Positions 1-8,579 of a stretch of DNA of 64,000 bases are shown here, piece by piece. The notes under the pieces were generated by a model. The model ran no database searches, was not told the DNA's origin, and was given only the letters and a program-made list of their open reading frames with translations. Positions within the stretch are counted from its first letter, which is position 1; each line of letters opens with the position of its first letter. The translations under genes were made by a program, and so were the position numbers. This DNA is from Sporolactobacillus sp. THM7-4. Its GTDB lineage: Bacteria; Bacillota; Bacilli; Bacillales; Sporolactobacillaceae. The stretch covers positions 186,001-250,000 of the forward strand of contig NZ_SEMD01000002.1 in assembly GCF_004153165.1 (NCBI RefSeq), in the 5' to 3' direction.

Positions 1-129
1 AGAAAAAGGGGCAGAACTCGATCCCCCTGTGCGGAGCGAGATGCCGGAACTGATGATTTTTCCATCTGCGAAAACAGGTTTCATCATCAATACACCATCT
101 ATCTGATCTGATAAAAACGGTTCGGCCAT
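1..129 (-). CDS. ylmD: YlmD-like laccase-domain protein, N-terminal part (cut by window edge)
   Basis: Only the first 43 codons are present; the gene runs off the left edge. They include the stretch GISLRTGGSSSAPF (residues 29-42), which resembles the conserved TTRxGGVSxxPY stretch near the N-terminus of YlmD/YfiH proteins. That family (Pfam Cu-oxidase_4, LACC1-like) is reported to act on purine nucleosides. Position supports the call: in B. subtilis ylmD follows ylmC. Two ATG codons are adjacent (129 and 132); the one at 129 is preferred because AAGGTGAGG then sits at a normal distance. Identification rests on little sequence plus synteny. Confidence 0.7.
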   Translation of the reverse strand, partial: MAEPFLSDQIDGVLMMKPVFADGKIISSGISLRTGGSSSAPFS

Positions 130-229
130 CATTCCTCACCTTCTTTCACCGCTTCAAGGGCATGTTTATTTCCTTATATTTTATCATATCATTACAGGAA
201 ACGCTTAATTTTTCAATATAAAATCAAAC

Positions 230-266
230 AAAAAACCGGATAAGTTGTCTATTTTTTTTCCGGTTT
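230..266 (-). terminator. Intrinsic terminator after ylmC
   Basis: An 8-bp stem (AAACCGGA at 259-266 read on the minus strand, TCCGGTTT at 233-240) with an 18-nt loop is followed on the minus strand by six T residues. It lies just downstream of the ylmC stop, so ylmC and ylmD are probably separate transcription units. The 100 bp between it and ylmD is AT-rich and should hold the ylmD promoter; no clear hexamer pair was resolved. Confidence 0.75.
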
Positions 267-300
267 CCTCATTTTCGGGTGTTTCCTTTTCTGATTATGT

Positions 301-567
301 TTACTCTTTTCCTGGTACGGAAGCCCCCTGTTCATTATAGAAGCGGACCAGAATGACATCGGTACCGATACGAACAATATTGCTCCAGGGAACAACAATA
401 TCGTTTTCCTTTCCGAATAATCCCATGACGCGTCCACTACCCGGAATAATCAGATTTTCTATCTTTCCGGATGAAAGATTGACATCAAGATCACCAATAT
501 GTCCGAGCCGTTTTCCATTCTCAACATTAACGACCTCTTTAGTTTGGAAGTCCGAAATTCTTGGCAT
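301..567 (-). CDS. ylmC: PRC-barrel sporulation protein YlmC/YmxH
   Basis: An 88-residue single-domain protein of the YlmC/YmxH family, small PRC-barrel proteins found in spore formers and of unknown biochemical function. The family pattern is clear: a VVNVxNGKRLGHIGDLDV stretch near residue 10-27, then a GxGRVMGLFGK stretch and the VPWxNIVRIGxDVILVRF ending. The start at 567 is chosen because the site AAGGGGG lies 9 nt upstream and the N-terminus then matches the family; ATG at 576 is too close to that site. It lies between sigG and ylmD as in B. subtilis, where ylmA is also present; ylmA is absent here. Confidence 0.9.
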   Translation of the reverse strand: MPRISDFQTKEVVNVENGKRLGHIGDLDVNLSSGKIENLIIPGSGRVMGLFGKENDIVVPWSNIVRIGTDVILVRFYNEQGASVPGKE

Positions 568-719
568 GATGCTCATCCCCCTTACTACCCCTAATATATG
601 GGGGAAAAACATATTTGAGAAGTGAAAAAATCATGATAAATATTGCCTGAAGAATGCCTGGCGGAGCTTTTAAGTGGTGTTTAAGCCTGATGCTGCTGCC
701 ATCTATATGACACGAAGAA

Positions 720-741
720 AACGCTTGCCTGTGCAAGCGTT
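720..741 (-). terminator. Intrinsic terminator overlapping the sigG stop codon
   Basis: A perfect 9-bp stem (AACGCTTGC / GCAAGCGTT) with a 4-nt loop begins inside the sigG stop codon and is followed on the minus strand by TTTTCTT. It is placed to end the sigG transcript. Confidence 0.8.
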
Positions 742-1519
742 ACGGGCCTATGTCCTGATTCATTTCTTTTATTGCCATTTTCTCTAATCTTGACACCTGT
801 GCCTGAGAGATGCCAATTTCACGGGCCACTTCCATTTGCGTCTTTCCATGGAAAAAGCGCATCGCAACAATACGTTTTTCCCGATCATGCAGTTTTTCCA
901 TCGCTTCTTTAAGGGCGATCTTGTCTACCCATTCCCTGTCTTTGTGTTTTTCATCGCTGATCTGGTCCATTATAAAAATCGGATCGCCGCCGTCACTGTA
1001 AATAGGTTCAAAAAGGGAGACCGGATCTTGAATGGCGTCCATCGCGAGTACCACATCTTCAACTGGAAGATCAAGAACTTTTGCCAGATCGGCCGCTCCA
1101 GGTTCCCTGGAATACTTTGCAATAAAACGTTCTTTGGCCTGAAGAGCTTTATATGCCATGTCTCTTAACGAACGCGAGACACGAATCGGATTGTTGTCTC
1201 TTAAATAGCGACGGATTTCACCGATGATCATTGGGACCGCATAAGTTGAAAATCGTACATTCTGGCTCAAATCAAAATTGTCGATTGATTTCATTAATCC
1301 AATACAGCCGACCTGAAACAAATCGTCAACAGATTCGCCCCGGTGGTTAAATCGCTGAATCACGCTGAGGACAAGCCGAAGATTGCCGTTCACCAGTTCT
1401 TCTCTCGCCTCGGTTCTGCCTGACTGCAGTTCTGTAAATAATTTTCTCATCTCGTTATTGGTCAGGACCGGAAGTTTTGACGTATCCACACCACAGATTT
1501 CTACTTTATGTCGTGCCAT
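740..1519 (-). CDS. sigG: RNA polymerase sigma-G factor (late forespore)
   Basis: A 259-residue sigma-70 family factor nearly identical in plan to B. subtilis SigG (260 aa). The N-terminus carries the SigG-typical KVEICGVDTSKLPVL segment; region 2 includes QVGCIGLMKSIDNFD (about 68-82) and the region 4.2 helix-turn-helix lies at 226-247 (TQMEVAREIGISQAQVSRLEK). SigG directs transcription in the engulfed forespore. Ribosome site AAGGGGGA precedes the ATG. It follows sigE by 86 bp that hold a sigma-F-like promoter (1561-1588), and a hairpin terminator overlaps its stop codon. Confidence 0.98.
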   Translation of the reverse strand: MARHKVEICGVDTSKLPVLTNNEMRKLFTELQSGRTEAREELVNGNLRLVLSVIQRFNHRGESVDDLFQVGCIGLMKSIDNFDLSQNVRFSTYAVPMIIGEIRRYLRDNNPIRVSRSLRDMAYKALQAKERFIAKYSREPGAADLAKVLDLPVEDVVLAMDAIQDPVSLFEPIYSDGGDPIFIMDQISDEKHKDREWVDKIALKEAMEKLHDREKRIVAMRFFHGKTQMEVAREIGISQAQVSRLEKMAIKEMNQDIGP

Positions 1520-1560
1520 AAAGGATGTCCCCCTTAATCGGAGTGCTTTCTATATCGTCA

Positions 1561-1588
1561 AGTATCTCCGAGGGGGCTCTTTTTATGC
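1561..1588 (-). promoter_or_regulatory. Candidate sigma-F-type promoter of sigG
   Basis: Read on the minus strand, GCATA (1584-1588) fits the sigma-F -35 pattern GYWTA and GGAGATACT (1561-1569) fits the -10 pattern GGNNANANT at every fixed position. The spacer is 14 bp where 15 is usual. Transcription would begin about 35 nt before the sigG start. sigG is under sigma-F control in B. subtilis, so the placement makes sense. Confidence 0.55.
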
Positions 1589-1605
1589 ACGACTCATTTT
1601 CCAGT

Positions 1606-2316
1606 TTAAGCCATCTTGCTGAATTCCTTCTTTAACCTTTTGATAATCCGCTTCTCAAGCCGGGAGATATAAGACTGCGAAATTCCAAGCTGATCCGCTA
1701 CGTCCTTTTGGGTCTTTTCTTTTCCTCCGCCAAGTCCGAAACGCAGTGTCATAATCTCTTTCTCCCTGTCATTAAGCATCAGCATCGCTCTTTGAAGCAG
1801 AGTCCGATCCACTTCCCGTTCCATATCTTTTGTTGTCACATCATTTGCCGTACCGAGAACATCGGATAAAAGCAGTTCATTGCCGTCCCAGTCTACATTC
1901 AGAGGTTCGTCTAATGAAACCTCCGAACGCGTCTTGTTGGTTCGGCGCAGATACATCAGGATCTCATTTTCAATGCACCGGGATGCATAGGTCGCAAGCT
2001 TTATCTTTTTCTCAGGATTAAATGTATTGACAGCCTTAATCAGACCGATGGTGCCGATGCTGATCAGATCCTCAATATTGATCCCTGTGTTGTCGAATTT
2101 GCGCGCAATGTAAACGACAAGTCTCAGATTCCTTTCGATCAATGTTGTTCGGACTTTTTTATCTCCTGAAGGAAGCTTCTTCATTAACTCGGCCTCTTCT
2201 TCCTTTGACAGCGGGGAGGGAAGTCCTTCGCTTCCTCCGATGTAAAAAATTTCCTCCGGTTTGATATGCAGACTGACAAGTAAACGATGCCACAGTTTCA
2301 TAAAAAACATTTTCAT
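1606..2316 (-). CDS. sigE: RNA polymerase sigma-E factor precursor (pro-sigma-E)
   Basis: A 236-residue mother-cell sigma factor. The pro-sequence is the first ~24 residues, amphipathic and ending at [11 protein letters not shown] (21-31), which aligns with the SpoIIGA cleavage region of B. subtilis pro-SigE (EVYYIGGSEA). Region 2 ([26 protein letters not shown]) and the C-terminal helix-turn-helix ([21 protein letters not shown], 202-222) are intact. Ribosome site AAGGGGGA lies about 9 nt upstream. It is the second gene of the spoIIGA-sigE unit, 73 bp after spoIIGA. Confidence 0.98.
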   Translation of the reverse strand: MKMFFMKLWHRLLVSLHIKPEEIFYIGGSEGLPSPLSKEEEAELMKKLPSGDKKVRTTLIERNLRLVVYIARKFDNTGINIEDLISIGTIGLIKAVNTFNPEKKIKLATYASRCIENEILMYLRRTNKTRSEVSLDEPLNVDWDGNELLLSDVLGTANDVTTKDMEREVDRTLLQRAMLMLNDREKEIMTLRFGLGGGKEKTQKDVADQLGISQSYISRLEKRIIKRLKKEFSKMA

Positions 2317-2389
2317 ATCAACGAATCCCCCTTTTTATTTTTCAATCTGGCAATGTGCACTGGAGACAAGCTTTCCCCATGTAAATCCG

Positions 2390-3313
2390 CTATGAAGCGG
2401 ATTCAATCACTTTTCCATGAAGCAGCATGTCCGGGTGAATAATGCTGTTAAAATCACCCGATGGACTCAATTGATTTTCCGTCAATGCAATACATACTTT
2501 TCTGCACTCGATGATCTTGCCTTCATGCATAATCAGCACCCGGTCGGGGCGGAAAGCGGCTGTAAAACGCCGGCTGCCGTCGATCGCCCTGTAAGGAATA
2601 AATACGATCCGATTTTTCCACTCATCCGAAAGCTCTTCCTGTGCAAGTAATTGTTCCATTCCGCCTTCCGAATGGAACAAAACGTCAGGAAGACTGTCAC
2701 CGCAGGCTTCACGACTGAGAAACATCACTGGTGCCCTTGTCAGTGGATCATAAAGTTTATTACCACTGTCAATCATCCCCCTGGCTTCAATATTTAAATC
2801 GAGTACTTGAATCGTGACCGATGCTCCCATTGAACTTTGCCACTTGCGAATCACTGCCTGATCCATTCTTTTTTTTGAAAACAGCCATAGTACGGGAAAT
2901 CCAAGAACTACCATGATCCAGCTGATTGGGTCTCCATAATTTAAAGTCGTTAAAAATCCTTTGTTCGCATAAACTGAAGACGTCTGAAAAAAATAATGCA
3001 GTGCAAAAAGCCCACCACCGATTGCAAATGCTGAAAAATAAAAAGCAGCGAGATTCTGTAAGAAAATGGAGAGTCTGTGATAACCGAAAGCAATAAAAAT
3101 AATCACCATCGAAAAGAGCACTTTACCAATTGGATGCGTAACCAGAATGGCGAATGGGGTAAAAAGGATCAAAACAATGGCCGATGCGGTAAATGCTCCG
3201 CACCACAACCGACAGGGATGGATTTGTCTTTTCAGTAAAACAGCTGTGAGTTGCAACAAACAGGCATCGATCAGTAAATTGAGCAGCCAGATGGCATCAA
3301 GATAAAGGACCAA
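2390..3313 (-). CDS. spoIIGA: Sporulation sigma-E factor processing peptidase SpoIIGA
   Basis: A 307-residue membrane aspartic protease that cleaves pro-SigE at the asymmetric septum when signalled by SpoIIR. The N-terminal half has about five hydrophobic segments; the C-terminal protease half carries the catalytic DSG triad at 182-184 (GMIDSGNKLYDPL). The start is TTG at 3313, preceded by AAGGTGGGAGA; the N-terminus YLDAIWLLNLLIDACLL then aligns with the B. subtilis protein. It is co-directional with sigE, its substrate. Upstream is a promoter resembling the Spo0A-activated spoIIG promoter. Confidence 0.95.
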   Translation of the reverse strand: MVLYLDAIWLLNLLIDACLLQLTAVLLKRQIHPCRLWCGAFTASAIVLILFTPFAILVTHPIGKVLFSMVIIFIAFGYHRLSIFLQNLAAFYFSAFAIGGGLFALHYFFQTSSVYANKGFLTTLNYGDPISWIMVVLGFPVLWLFSKKRMDQAVIRKWQSSMGASVTIQVLDLNIEARGMIDSGNKLYDPLTRAPVMFLSREACGDSLPDVLFHSEGGMEQLLAQEELSDEWKNRIVFIPYRAIDGSRRFTAAFRPDRVLIMHEGKIIECRKVCIALTENQLSPSGDFNSIIHPDMLLHGKVIESAS

Positions 3314-3347
3314 TCTCCCACCTTCCTTGTATGACTCGATAGAAAAT

Positions 3348-3424
3348 AGTATACGGGCTCGGTCTGTGAAAGTCTGTCATACTGTGGCAGGATTTCCCTT
3401 GTTATTTTGACTCTTTTTGTCGCA
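3348..3424 (-). promoter_or_regulatory. spoIIG-type promoter with long spacer and a Spo0A-box-like site
   Basis: On the minus strand ATGACA (3375-3380, 5/6 to TTGACA) and TATACT (3348-3353, 5/6 to TATAAT) are 21 bp apart, longer than the usual 17. The B. subtilis spoIIG promoter is known for a 22-bp spacer that makes it depend on Spo0A. TGCGACA at 3418-3424 (plus strand TGTCGCA) matches the 0A box TGTCGAA at 6 of 7 positions and lies about 38 bp upstream of the -35, where Spo0A would be expected. Confidence 0.6.
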
Positions 3425-3436
3425 GACGGGGAATAG

Positions 3437-3463
3437 AAAAAAGACCCCGGGTAATCCGGAGCC
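3437..3463 (-). terminator. Intrinsic terminator after ftsZ
   Basis: An 8-bp G/C-rich stem with two G-T pairs (GGCTCCGG / CCGGGGTC, minus strand) and a short loop is followed by six T residues. It ends the leftward dcw transcript after ftsZ and separates it from the spoIIG promoter. Confidence 0.8.
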
Positions 3464-3519
3464 TTGTGTTCCTGTTATTTTGGATTAAAGAAGGCAGCTT
3501 CTTTTGCCCGATTGTCTGA

Positions 3520-4701
3520 TCAGTGCCTTCTTCTGTTGCGAAGAAAAGTAGGGATGTCCAGTGTTTCCTCATCTTCAACCAGACTATGCGGTTTACGAAT
3601 GGGCTCCGGACGGGGCGTACGGGGCGTACTCCCTTCACGGCGAAAATCGCGCGAAACGGTGTTCCCTTTCGTTGGACTTTCAGAAACTGTTTCCTGGTTG
3701 CGGCGGGGAAATCCGCCCGTTTCCCGTCTGGAAGACTGATGTTCTTTCTCCTCTTCCTGGAATCCAGTTGCGATTACAGTCACGACAATCTCGTCATCAA
3801 GTTCCTCTCTGATTACGGAGCCGAAGATCATGTTCACTTCTTCATCCGCAGCAGTTGCCACAATGTCCGCAGCCTCGTTTACTTCGTAGAGGCTCAGATT
3901 GCTTCCGCCGGTAATATTCATCAGAACACCTTTCGCTCCATCAATTGATTTTTCGAGAAGAGGGCTTGAAATAGCTTTTTTTGCCGCTTCAGCCGCTCTG
4001 TTTTCTCCTGAAGCGATACCAATCGCCATTAATGCGGACCCGCCTTCGGTCATAATCGTTTTGACATCGGCAAAATCAAGATTAATCAATCCGGGTACTG
4101 CAATCAGATCAGAAATGCCCTGAACCCCTTGCCGGAGTACATTATCGGCTTCCCTGAACGCGTCAAGCATCGGTGTATTTTTGTCAACTATTTCAAGAAG
4201 CCGATCATTCGGAATAACGATCAGTGTATCCACTTTTTCTTTAAGCGTTTCAATTCCGTTTGAGGCCTGTTTGGCGCGTTTTCTTCCTTCAAAAGTGAAC
4301 GGACGGGTGACAACTCCGACGGTCAGAGCGCCTGCTTCTTTTGCAATCTCGGCTACGACGGGCGCTGCACCTGTTCCTGTTCCTCCGCCCATACCGGCCG
4401 TAACAAAAACCATGTCAGCCCCCTTCAGTACTTCTTCAATCTGATCATGGCTTTCTTCCGCAGCTTTCTTCCCGATATCGGGATTGGCTCCTGCACCGAG
4501 ACCGCGTGTCAGTTTCTCCCCTAATTGTAATTTTGTTCCAGCCTTTGCTAATTTAAGAGCCTGAGCATCTGTATTTGCGCAAACGAATTCGACACCTTGA
4601 ATGCCGTTTTCGATCATTCGATTGACTGCATTATTTCCGCCGCCTCCGACGCCGATTACCTTAATTTTCGCGAGGCGTTCCATCTCCACATCATACATCA
4701 T
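3520..4701 (-). CDS. ftsZ: Cell division GTPase FtsZ
   Basis: A 393-residue tubulin homologue that polymerises into the Z ring. The GTP-binding signature GGGTGTG is at 105-111, the T7 loop NLDFADV at 207-213 and the glycine-rich N-terminal loop at 18-23. After residue ~320 a variable, charged linker leads to the conserved C-terminal peptide [12 protein letters not shown] (382-393), which binds FtsA, SepF, EzrA and ZapA. The start uses GGGAGG 8 nt upstream; a second ATG follows immediately. It is the last gene of the dcw cluster and follows ftsA by 34 bp. Confidence 0.98.
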   Translation of the reverse strand: MMYDVEMERLAKIKVIGVGGGGNNAVNRMIENGIQGVEFVCANTDAQALKLAKAGTKLQLGEKLTRGLGAGANPDIGKKAAEESHDQIEEVLKGADMVFVTAGMGGGTGTGAAPVVAEIAKEAGALTVGVVTRPFTFEGRKRAKQASNGIETLKEKVDTLIVIPNDRLLEIVDKNTPMLDAFREADNVLRQGVQGISDLIAVPGLINLDFADVKTIMTEGGSALMAIGIASGENRAAEAAKKAISSPLLEKSIDGAKGVLMNITGGSNLSLYEVNEAADIVATAADEEVNMIFGSVIREELDDEIVVTVIATGFQEEEKEHQSSRRETGGFPRRNQETVSESPTKGNTVSRDFRREGSTPRTPRPEPIRKPHSLVEDEETLDIPTFLRNRRRH

Positions 4702-4735
4702 TCATTTCCTCCCATTTAATAATTCCGCCACCCGA

Positions 4736-6025
4736 TTAGTCGAAGAATAAATTGAACCATCGTTTCACTTTTGTTGTCATGCCTTCATGATTTTCATGGT
4801 CTTCATGGTCTTCATTAATCTTCTTTTGCTTTCGCTGTTTCGGCTCAGCATCATAGCGTTCGGGAGCAATGGCTGCCGCAACTTCCTTGCCCTGAATCTT
4901 AACATTGTGATAGGCGAACTGGATTAGTCCGATACATGCCGTATATTGCGGTTCGCGTACACCAATATAATCCGGAACGGCAATCCGGACATTCGCTGCC
5001 AGTTTTTGGACGGCAAGTTCCAGCACACCGGGCATCGCCGTCACTCCTCCGGTCAGAACAAAACCGCCCGGCAGGTCATAGACACCGATCCTCTGCAGTT
5101 CATCCATGACAATGTCAAAGATCTCACCCATCCGGGCTTCAATGATTTCCGCGAGATCTTCCTGATTAAACATTTGTTTTTTCGAACTTCCAATTTGAGA
5201 GGCGGAAAATGTATCCTCATCCGACGCGACACCGACGTAAGCTGCTCCATGCTTAATCTTCAACTGTTCAGCTTCTTCAGTCGGAATACGCCGGATAATC
5301 GATATATCCTTGGTTATATGATTGCCGCCAATTGGGAGCTCAAAAGTGGAGAGTAGCGATCCCTGTTCAAACACGGCAACGCTGGTCGCCCCTCCGCCGA
5401 TATCCACCAAAGCGACACCGAGATTTTTTTCATCTTTCGACAGGGCGACCGCACCGAGAGCAAGCGGCTGCAGACAAACGTCTGAAATTTCGAGTCCTGC
5501 TCTTTCCACACACCGAAGAAGATTATGGAGAATGGTCTTCGACCCTGTAATCAATGTTCCTTCCATCTCGAGGCGGACTCCGATCATTCCCCGCGGATCA
5601 CTGATTTCGTCGAGTCCGTCAACAATAAATTGTTCGGGGATGACATCAATAATTTCCCTTTCAGGTGGGATAGACATCACCTGTGCCGCATCTATGACTC
5701 TTGCAATATCTACATTACCTATTTCGTGATTTTCATTGGATACAGCAACGATACCATGACAGTGCTGCAGCTGGATATGGTTTCCTGAAACACCGACAAT
5801 CACACTCTTAATACTCAGCCCGACCATTCGTTCAGCCTGTCCGACCGCATCCTGTATGGATCGAACCGTCTCATCAATATCAACGATTGAGCCTTTCTTT
5901 ATCCCATGGGATGTCGATTCGCCGACGCCGATTACATTCAATGATGTGCCAGCCATTTCTCCGATAACGACCTTTATACTGGACGTACCGATGTCAAGAC
6001 TCACATAAATATTCTCGCTGTTCAT
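4736..6025 (-). CDS. ftsA: Cell division protein FtsA
   Basis: A 429-residue actin-like ATPase that tethers FtsZ to the membrane. The N-terminal phosphate-1 motif is VSLDIGTSSIKVVIGE, and the C-terminus ends in an amphipathic membrane-binding helix (TKVKRWFNLFFD). Between them is a run EDHEDHENHEG rich in acidic residues and histidine. The start at 6025 is chosen over the longer frame (to 6103) because AAGGGGGTG lies 7 nt upstream and the N-terminus (MNSENIYVSLDIGT) matches the family. A sigma-H-like promoter lies about 150 bp upstream; ftsZ follows. Confidence 0.96.
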   Translation of the reverse strand: MNSENIYVSLDIGTSSIKVVIGEMAGTSLNVIGVGESTSHGIKKGSIVDIDETVRSIQDAVGQAERMVGLSIKSVIVGVSGNHIQLQHCHGIVAVSNENHEIGNVDIARVIDAAQVMSIPPEREIIDVIPEQFIVDGLDEISDPRGMIGVRLEMEGTLITGSKTILHNLLRCVERAGLEISDVCLQPLALGAVALSKDEKNLGVALVDIGGGATSVAVFEQGSLLSTFELPIGGNHITKDISIIRRIPTEEAEQLKIKHGAAYVGVASDEDTFSASQIGSSKKQMFNQEDLAEIIEARMGEIFDIVMDELQRIGVYDLPGGFVLTGGVTAMPGVLELAVQKLAANVRIAVPDYIGVREPQYTACIGLIQFAYHNVKIQGKEVAAAIAPERYDAEPKQRKQKKINEDHEDHENHEGMTTKVKRWFNLFFD

Positions 6026-6446
6026 TCTGTGGCACCCCCTTAACTGAACATCCATAATGTCTCTTTTGGGATGTTTGGACCGAAGTTCGATAGAAAAGCA
6101 CACCAGACGGTCCGTTTCTTATCAGCCAAACGTTTACTGTTCCCCTTGTATCAGAAAACATTTCTTAATCTAGTATTCTACAAAGCGGAACATATCCCTC
6201 TTTCTAAACGTGTGAATCTAAAAACATACGCTCCTGTTTTCTCTCTTTTTTTCGGCATTTCTTTTAAAAAATGAACATGATTCGTTTCTCGTGATCCTTG
6301 AAATTCTAAAAAATAAGCAGGAAAAAAGTGAAAACTGCAACTAAATATTAGTCTACACCAACTTGCCTGACTAGAAAAGACAAATTTAACTGAAATCATC
6401 CGAAATATAACTGAAACACGGGCCGGGCAAACTGGTATGGAAACGA
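6026..6446. other. 421-bp intergenic region between divIB and ftsA
   Basis: No gene was recognised here. In B. subtilis the equivalent interval carries ylxW, ylxX and sbp, none of which is present. It contains the sigma-H-like ftsA promoter (6175-6201). The remaining part (6210-6446) is AT-rich and shows nothing that could be named. Confidence 0.7.
6175..6201 (-). promoter_or_regulatory. Candidate sigma-H promoter of ftsAZ
   Basis: On the minus strand AGAGGGATA (6193-6201) matches the sigma-H -35 pattern RNAGGAWWW at 8 of 9 positions, and GTAGAAT (6175-6181) matches RNNGAAT exactly, with the usual 11-bp spacer. B. subtilis ftsAZ has a sigma-H promoter used at the onset of sporulation, when Z rings move to the poles. 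Confidence 0.6.
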
Positions 6447-7226
6447 TCAGTTTCCAGAGTCTTTAACGTTTTTCGATGCACGGTCTGGAACAAAATAACT
6501 GCCAATGCTTAAATGGATTGTCCCCTTCGAACCATTTTTCTGAAGACCGGCCGCAATTTCCGGATAAAGCTCTATATTTTTCTGAAATGTTACTGTACTG
6601 GCGAGCACCCTGTTGCCGTCATTCATGTAAAGAATCAGGTCCTCGCCGCCATGCGGTTTGCTTATGTAGTGAATGTCTGAAATCGTGTGTATCACTTGCT
6701 GTGGAATCTTAGCCAGCCCCTCCGCGACTGTCTTTAGAGCACCTTTGTCAGTGAATCCGAACAAAACAGGAGCATCTACGGGGAGCTTGCCGTCAGGTAA
6801 CTTTTTAAGCATCGTCCCATTCTGCAGAATTGGATAATATCCGCCGTTTTTGTACAGGTAGGCTTTTCGATCAAACTCTTTGATCCGGATCAATACATGG
6901 TTGGGAAATTGAGGATGGACCGACACCGCCTGGACGGTCGGCAGTTGTTCGATATGTTTTTGAGCCTGATCCGGCCGAATATCCCAGATGTGGGTCTGTC
7001 TGGAAATACCGCTTGCCTGGATAATTTTATCTGAACTGATCAACTGTTCTCCATCAACCGTTATTTGCTGAACCTTGCTCAGCGGGGACTGAAAATAGAC
7101 AACCAAAAGAATTAAGAGAAAAAAAATCGACGCATACAGAGCAAAACGCCGGTTGGCTTTCTGCTTTCTCTCTTTTTTTAATTGCGGTAAGCGGTCTTCC
7201 AAAGGTACGATTTTTTTCCCATTCAT
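6447..7226 (-). CDS. divIB: Cell division protein DivIB (FtsQ)
   Basis: A 259-residue bitopic membrane protein of the divisome, partner of FtsL and DivIC. It has a basic cytosolic tail (residues 1-26, with KKERKQKANRR), one transmembrane helix (about 27-46), then an external POTRA domain (about 49-117) and the beta domain. Length is close to the B. subtilis protein (263). Ribosome site AAGGGG is 7-8 nt upstream. It follows murG by 54 bp; the murB gene that separates the two in B. subtilis is absent. Confidence 0.93.
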   Translation of the reverse strand: MNGKKIVPLEDRLPQLKKERKQKANRRFALYASIFFLLILLVVYFQSPLSKVQQITVDGEQLISSDKIIQASGISRQTHIWDIRPDQAQKHIEQLPTVQAVSVHPQFPNHVLIRIKEFDRKAYLYKNGGYYPILQNGTMLKKLPDGKLPVDAPVLFGFTDKGALKTVAEGLAKIPQQVIHTISDIHYISKPHGGEDLILYMNDGNRVLASTVTFQKNIELYPEIAAGLQKNGSKGTIHLSIGSYFVPDRASKNVKDSGN

Positions 7227-7280
7227 TTTTTTTGCCCCTTATTTCGTTACTCAACATGACCGGATGGAGGACCGGTTTCA

Positions 7281-8399
7281 TCAATTCGGTCCGGCCGTTT
7301 TCCGCCTGTCGGCCAGTTTGACAATTAATTGGCCGAATTCATCCGCGGCATTCGGTTTTCCGTGTTTAAGAGCCGCCTCGTGCATGTTGCGCAGAGCCGC
7401 CGGGTTATTAATAAGTTCATCGATGATCGCAAGTAATTTCTGACCGTCCATTTCATTCTCAGGGAGTACTTTGGCTGCACCGTTCGCCGCGATCGCCCTC
7501 GCGTTTTTCTCCTGATGATTATTCGTTACGTACGGGCTCGGTATAAGGACACTCGGAACACCAAGGGCCGTCAGTTCCGCAATCGACGTGGCACCCGCCC
7601 GACAAATCGTTAAGTCCGTTGCTGCGAGAACGTCCGGCATCTGATGGATAAACGGAACAATTTTCACATTTTCCGGATTACCGGCAGACTTTGCCTGACG
7701 AATAACTTTGTCATAGTGGACTTCTCCCGTAACATAGACGACTTGATAATTTCTCGTTTTCAATTCCCCTAATATCTCCAGAACCGCTTCATTAATCGGC
7801 CGCGCTCCCCTGCTTCCCCCGACAATCAGAACCGTTTTTCTTCGCTCAGAAAGTCCAAGAGAGGCCCGGCCCCGGCTGGCGTTGCCCGTAATCACTTCCG
7901 ATGCCCGGGGATTTCCCGTTAAAACGACTTTTTCCTTTGGAAAACAGGAACGCGCAGCCTCCAGACAAATGGCGATTTTATTTACATAACGGCTCAAAAA
8001 CTTATTGGTCAATCCAGGAACACTGTTTTGCTCATTGATAATCGTCGGGATGCCAAGCCTTGCTCCTGCGTAAACGACGGGACCGCATACATACCCTCCT
8101 GTGCCGACAATGACATCGGGCCGGAAATCTTTTATCAATTTCTTGCTGCGCGATACTCCTCTCAGAAACCGGACAACCGTTTTTACATTTTCAAACGACA
8201 GTTTTCTCTTAAAACCAGTTATGTTTAAAGACTCAAAGGGGATGCCTTCTCTGGATACGATATTTTTCTCAAGCCCGTTTTTCGCACCGACGTATAGAAA
8301 CTCTGTATCTGGATTTGTTTTTTTTAAGTGATTTATAACTGCCATTGCGGGATAAATATGTCCTCCCGTTCCCCCGCCTGAAAACAATACTCTCAGCAA
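7281..8399 (-). CDS. murG: UDP-GlcNAc transferase MurG
   Basis: A 372-residue GT-B glycosyltransferase that adds GlcNAc to lipid I at the inner face of the membrane, giving lipid II. It shows the glycine loop GGGTGGH (8-14), the second loop GGSRGAR in the middle, and the donor-binding C-domain motif ([22 protein letters not shown]). The start is TTG at 8399 with GGAGGAG six nt upstream. It is followed by divIB and preceded by a 180-bp gap with its own promoter candidate (8510-8538). Confidence 0.96.
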   Translation of the reverse strand: MLRVLFSGGGTGGHIYPAMAVINHLKKTNPDTEFLYVGAKNGLEKNIVSREGIPFESLNITGFKRKLSFENVKTVVRFLRGVSRSKKLIKDFRPDVIVGTGGYVCGPVVYAGARLGIPTIINEQNSVPGLTNKFLSRYVNKIAICLEAARSCFPKEKVVLTGNPRASEVITGNASRGRASLGLSERRKTVLIVGGSRGARPINEAVLEILGELKTRNYQVVYVTGEVHYDKVIRQAKSAGNPENVKIVPFIHQMPDVLAATDLTICRAGATSIAELTALGVPSVLIPSPYVTNNHQEKNARAIAANGAAKVLPENEMDGQKLLAIIDELINNPAALRNMHEAALKHGKPNAADEFGQLIVKLADRRKTAGPN

Positions 8400-8509
8400 A
8401 CGATACTCCTCCTCTAATAGAAAAGGTCAAAAAAGCGAACCGGATAACGCGCGGCCCGCCCGTCTCTTTTCAACATGGCTTACGCCTTTGATTCATTTTT
8501 GATACTCTT

Positions 8510-8538
8510 ATTTTATTCATTTTCTCATGGAACAGCAA
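8510..8538 (-). promoter_or_regulatory. Candidate sigma-A promoter of murG-divIB
   Basis: On the minus strand TTGCTG (8533-8538) and TAAAAT (8510-8515) are separated by 17 bp. It lies between spoVE and murG, so murG could be transcribed apart from the upstream dcw genes. Confidence 0.45.
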
Positions 8539-8567
8539 ACCCCGTTTTGCCTTCAAAACAGGGTTTT
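8537..8567 (-). terminator. Hairpin after spoVE, possible weak terminator
   Basis: AAACCCTGTTTTG and CAAAACGGGGTTT (minus strand) form a stem of about 12 bp with one mismatch and a 4-nt loop, starting 13 nt after the spoVE stop. Only a short T run (TTT) follows, so termination may be partial. The hairpin overlaps the -35 of the murG promoter candidate. Confidence 0.5.
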
Positions 8568-8579
8568 AGAAAAATATAA

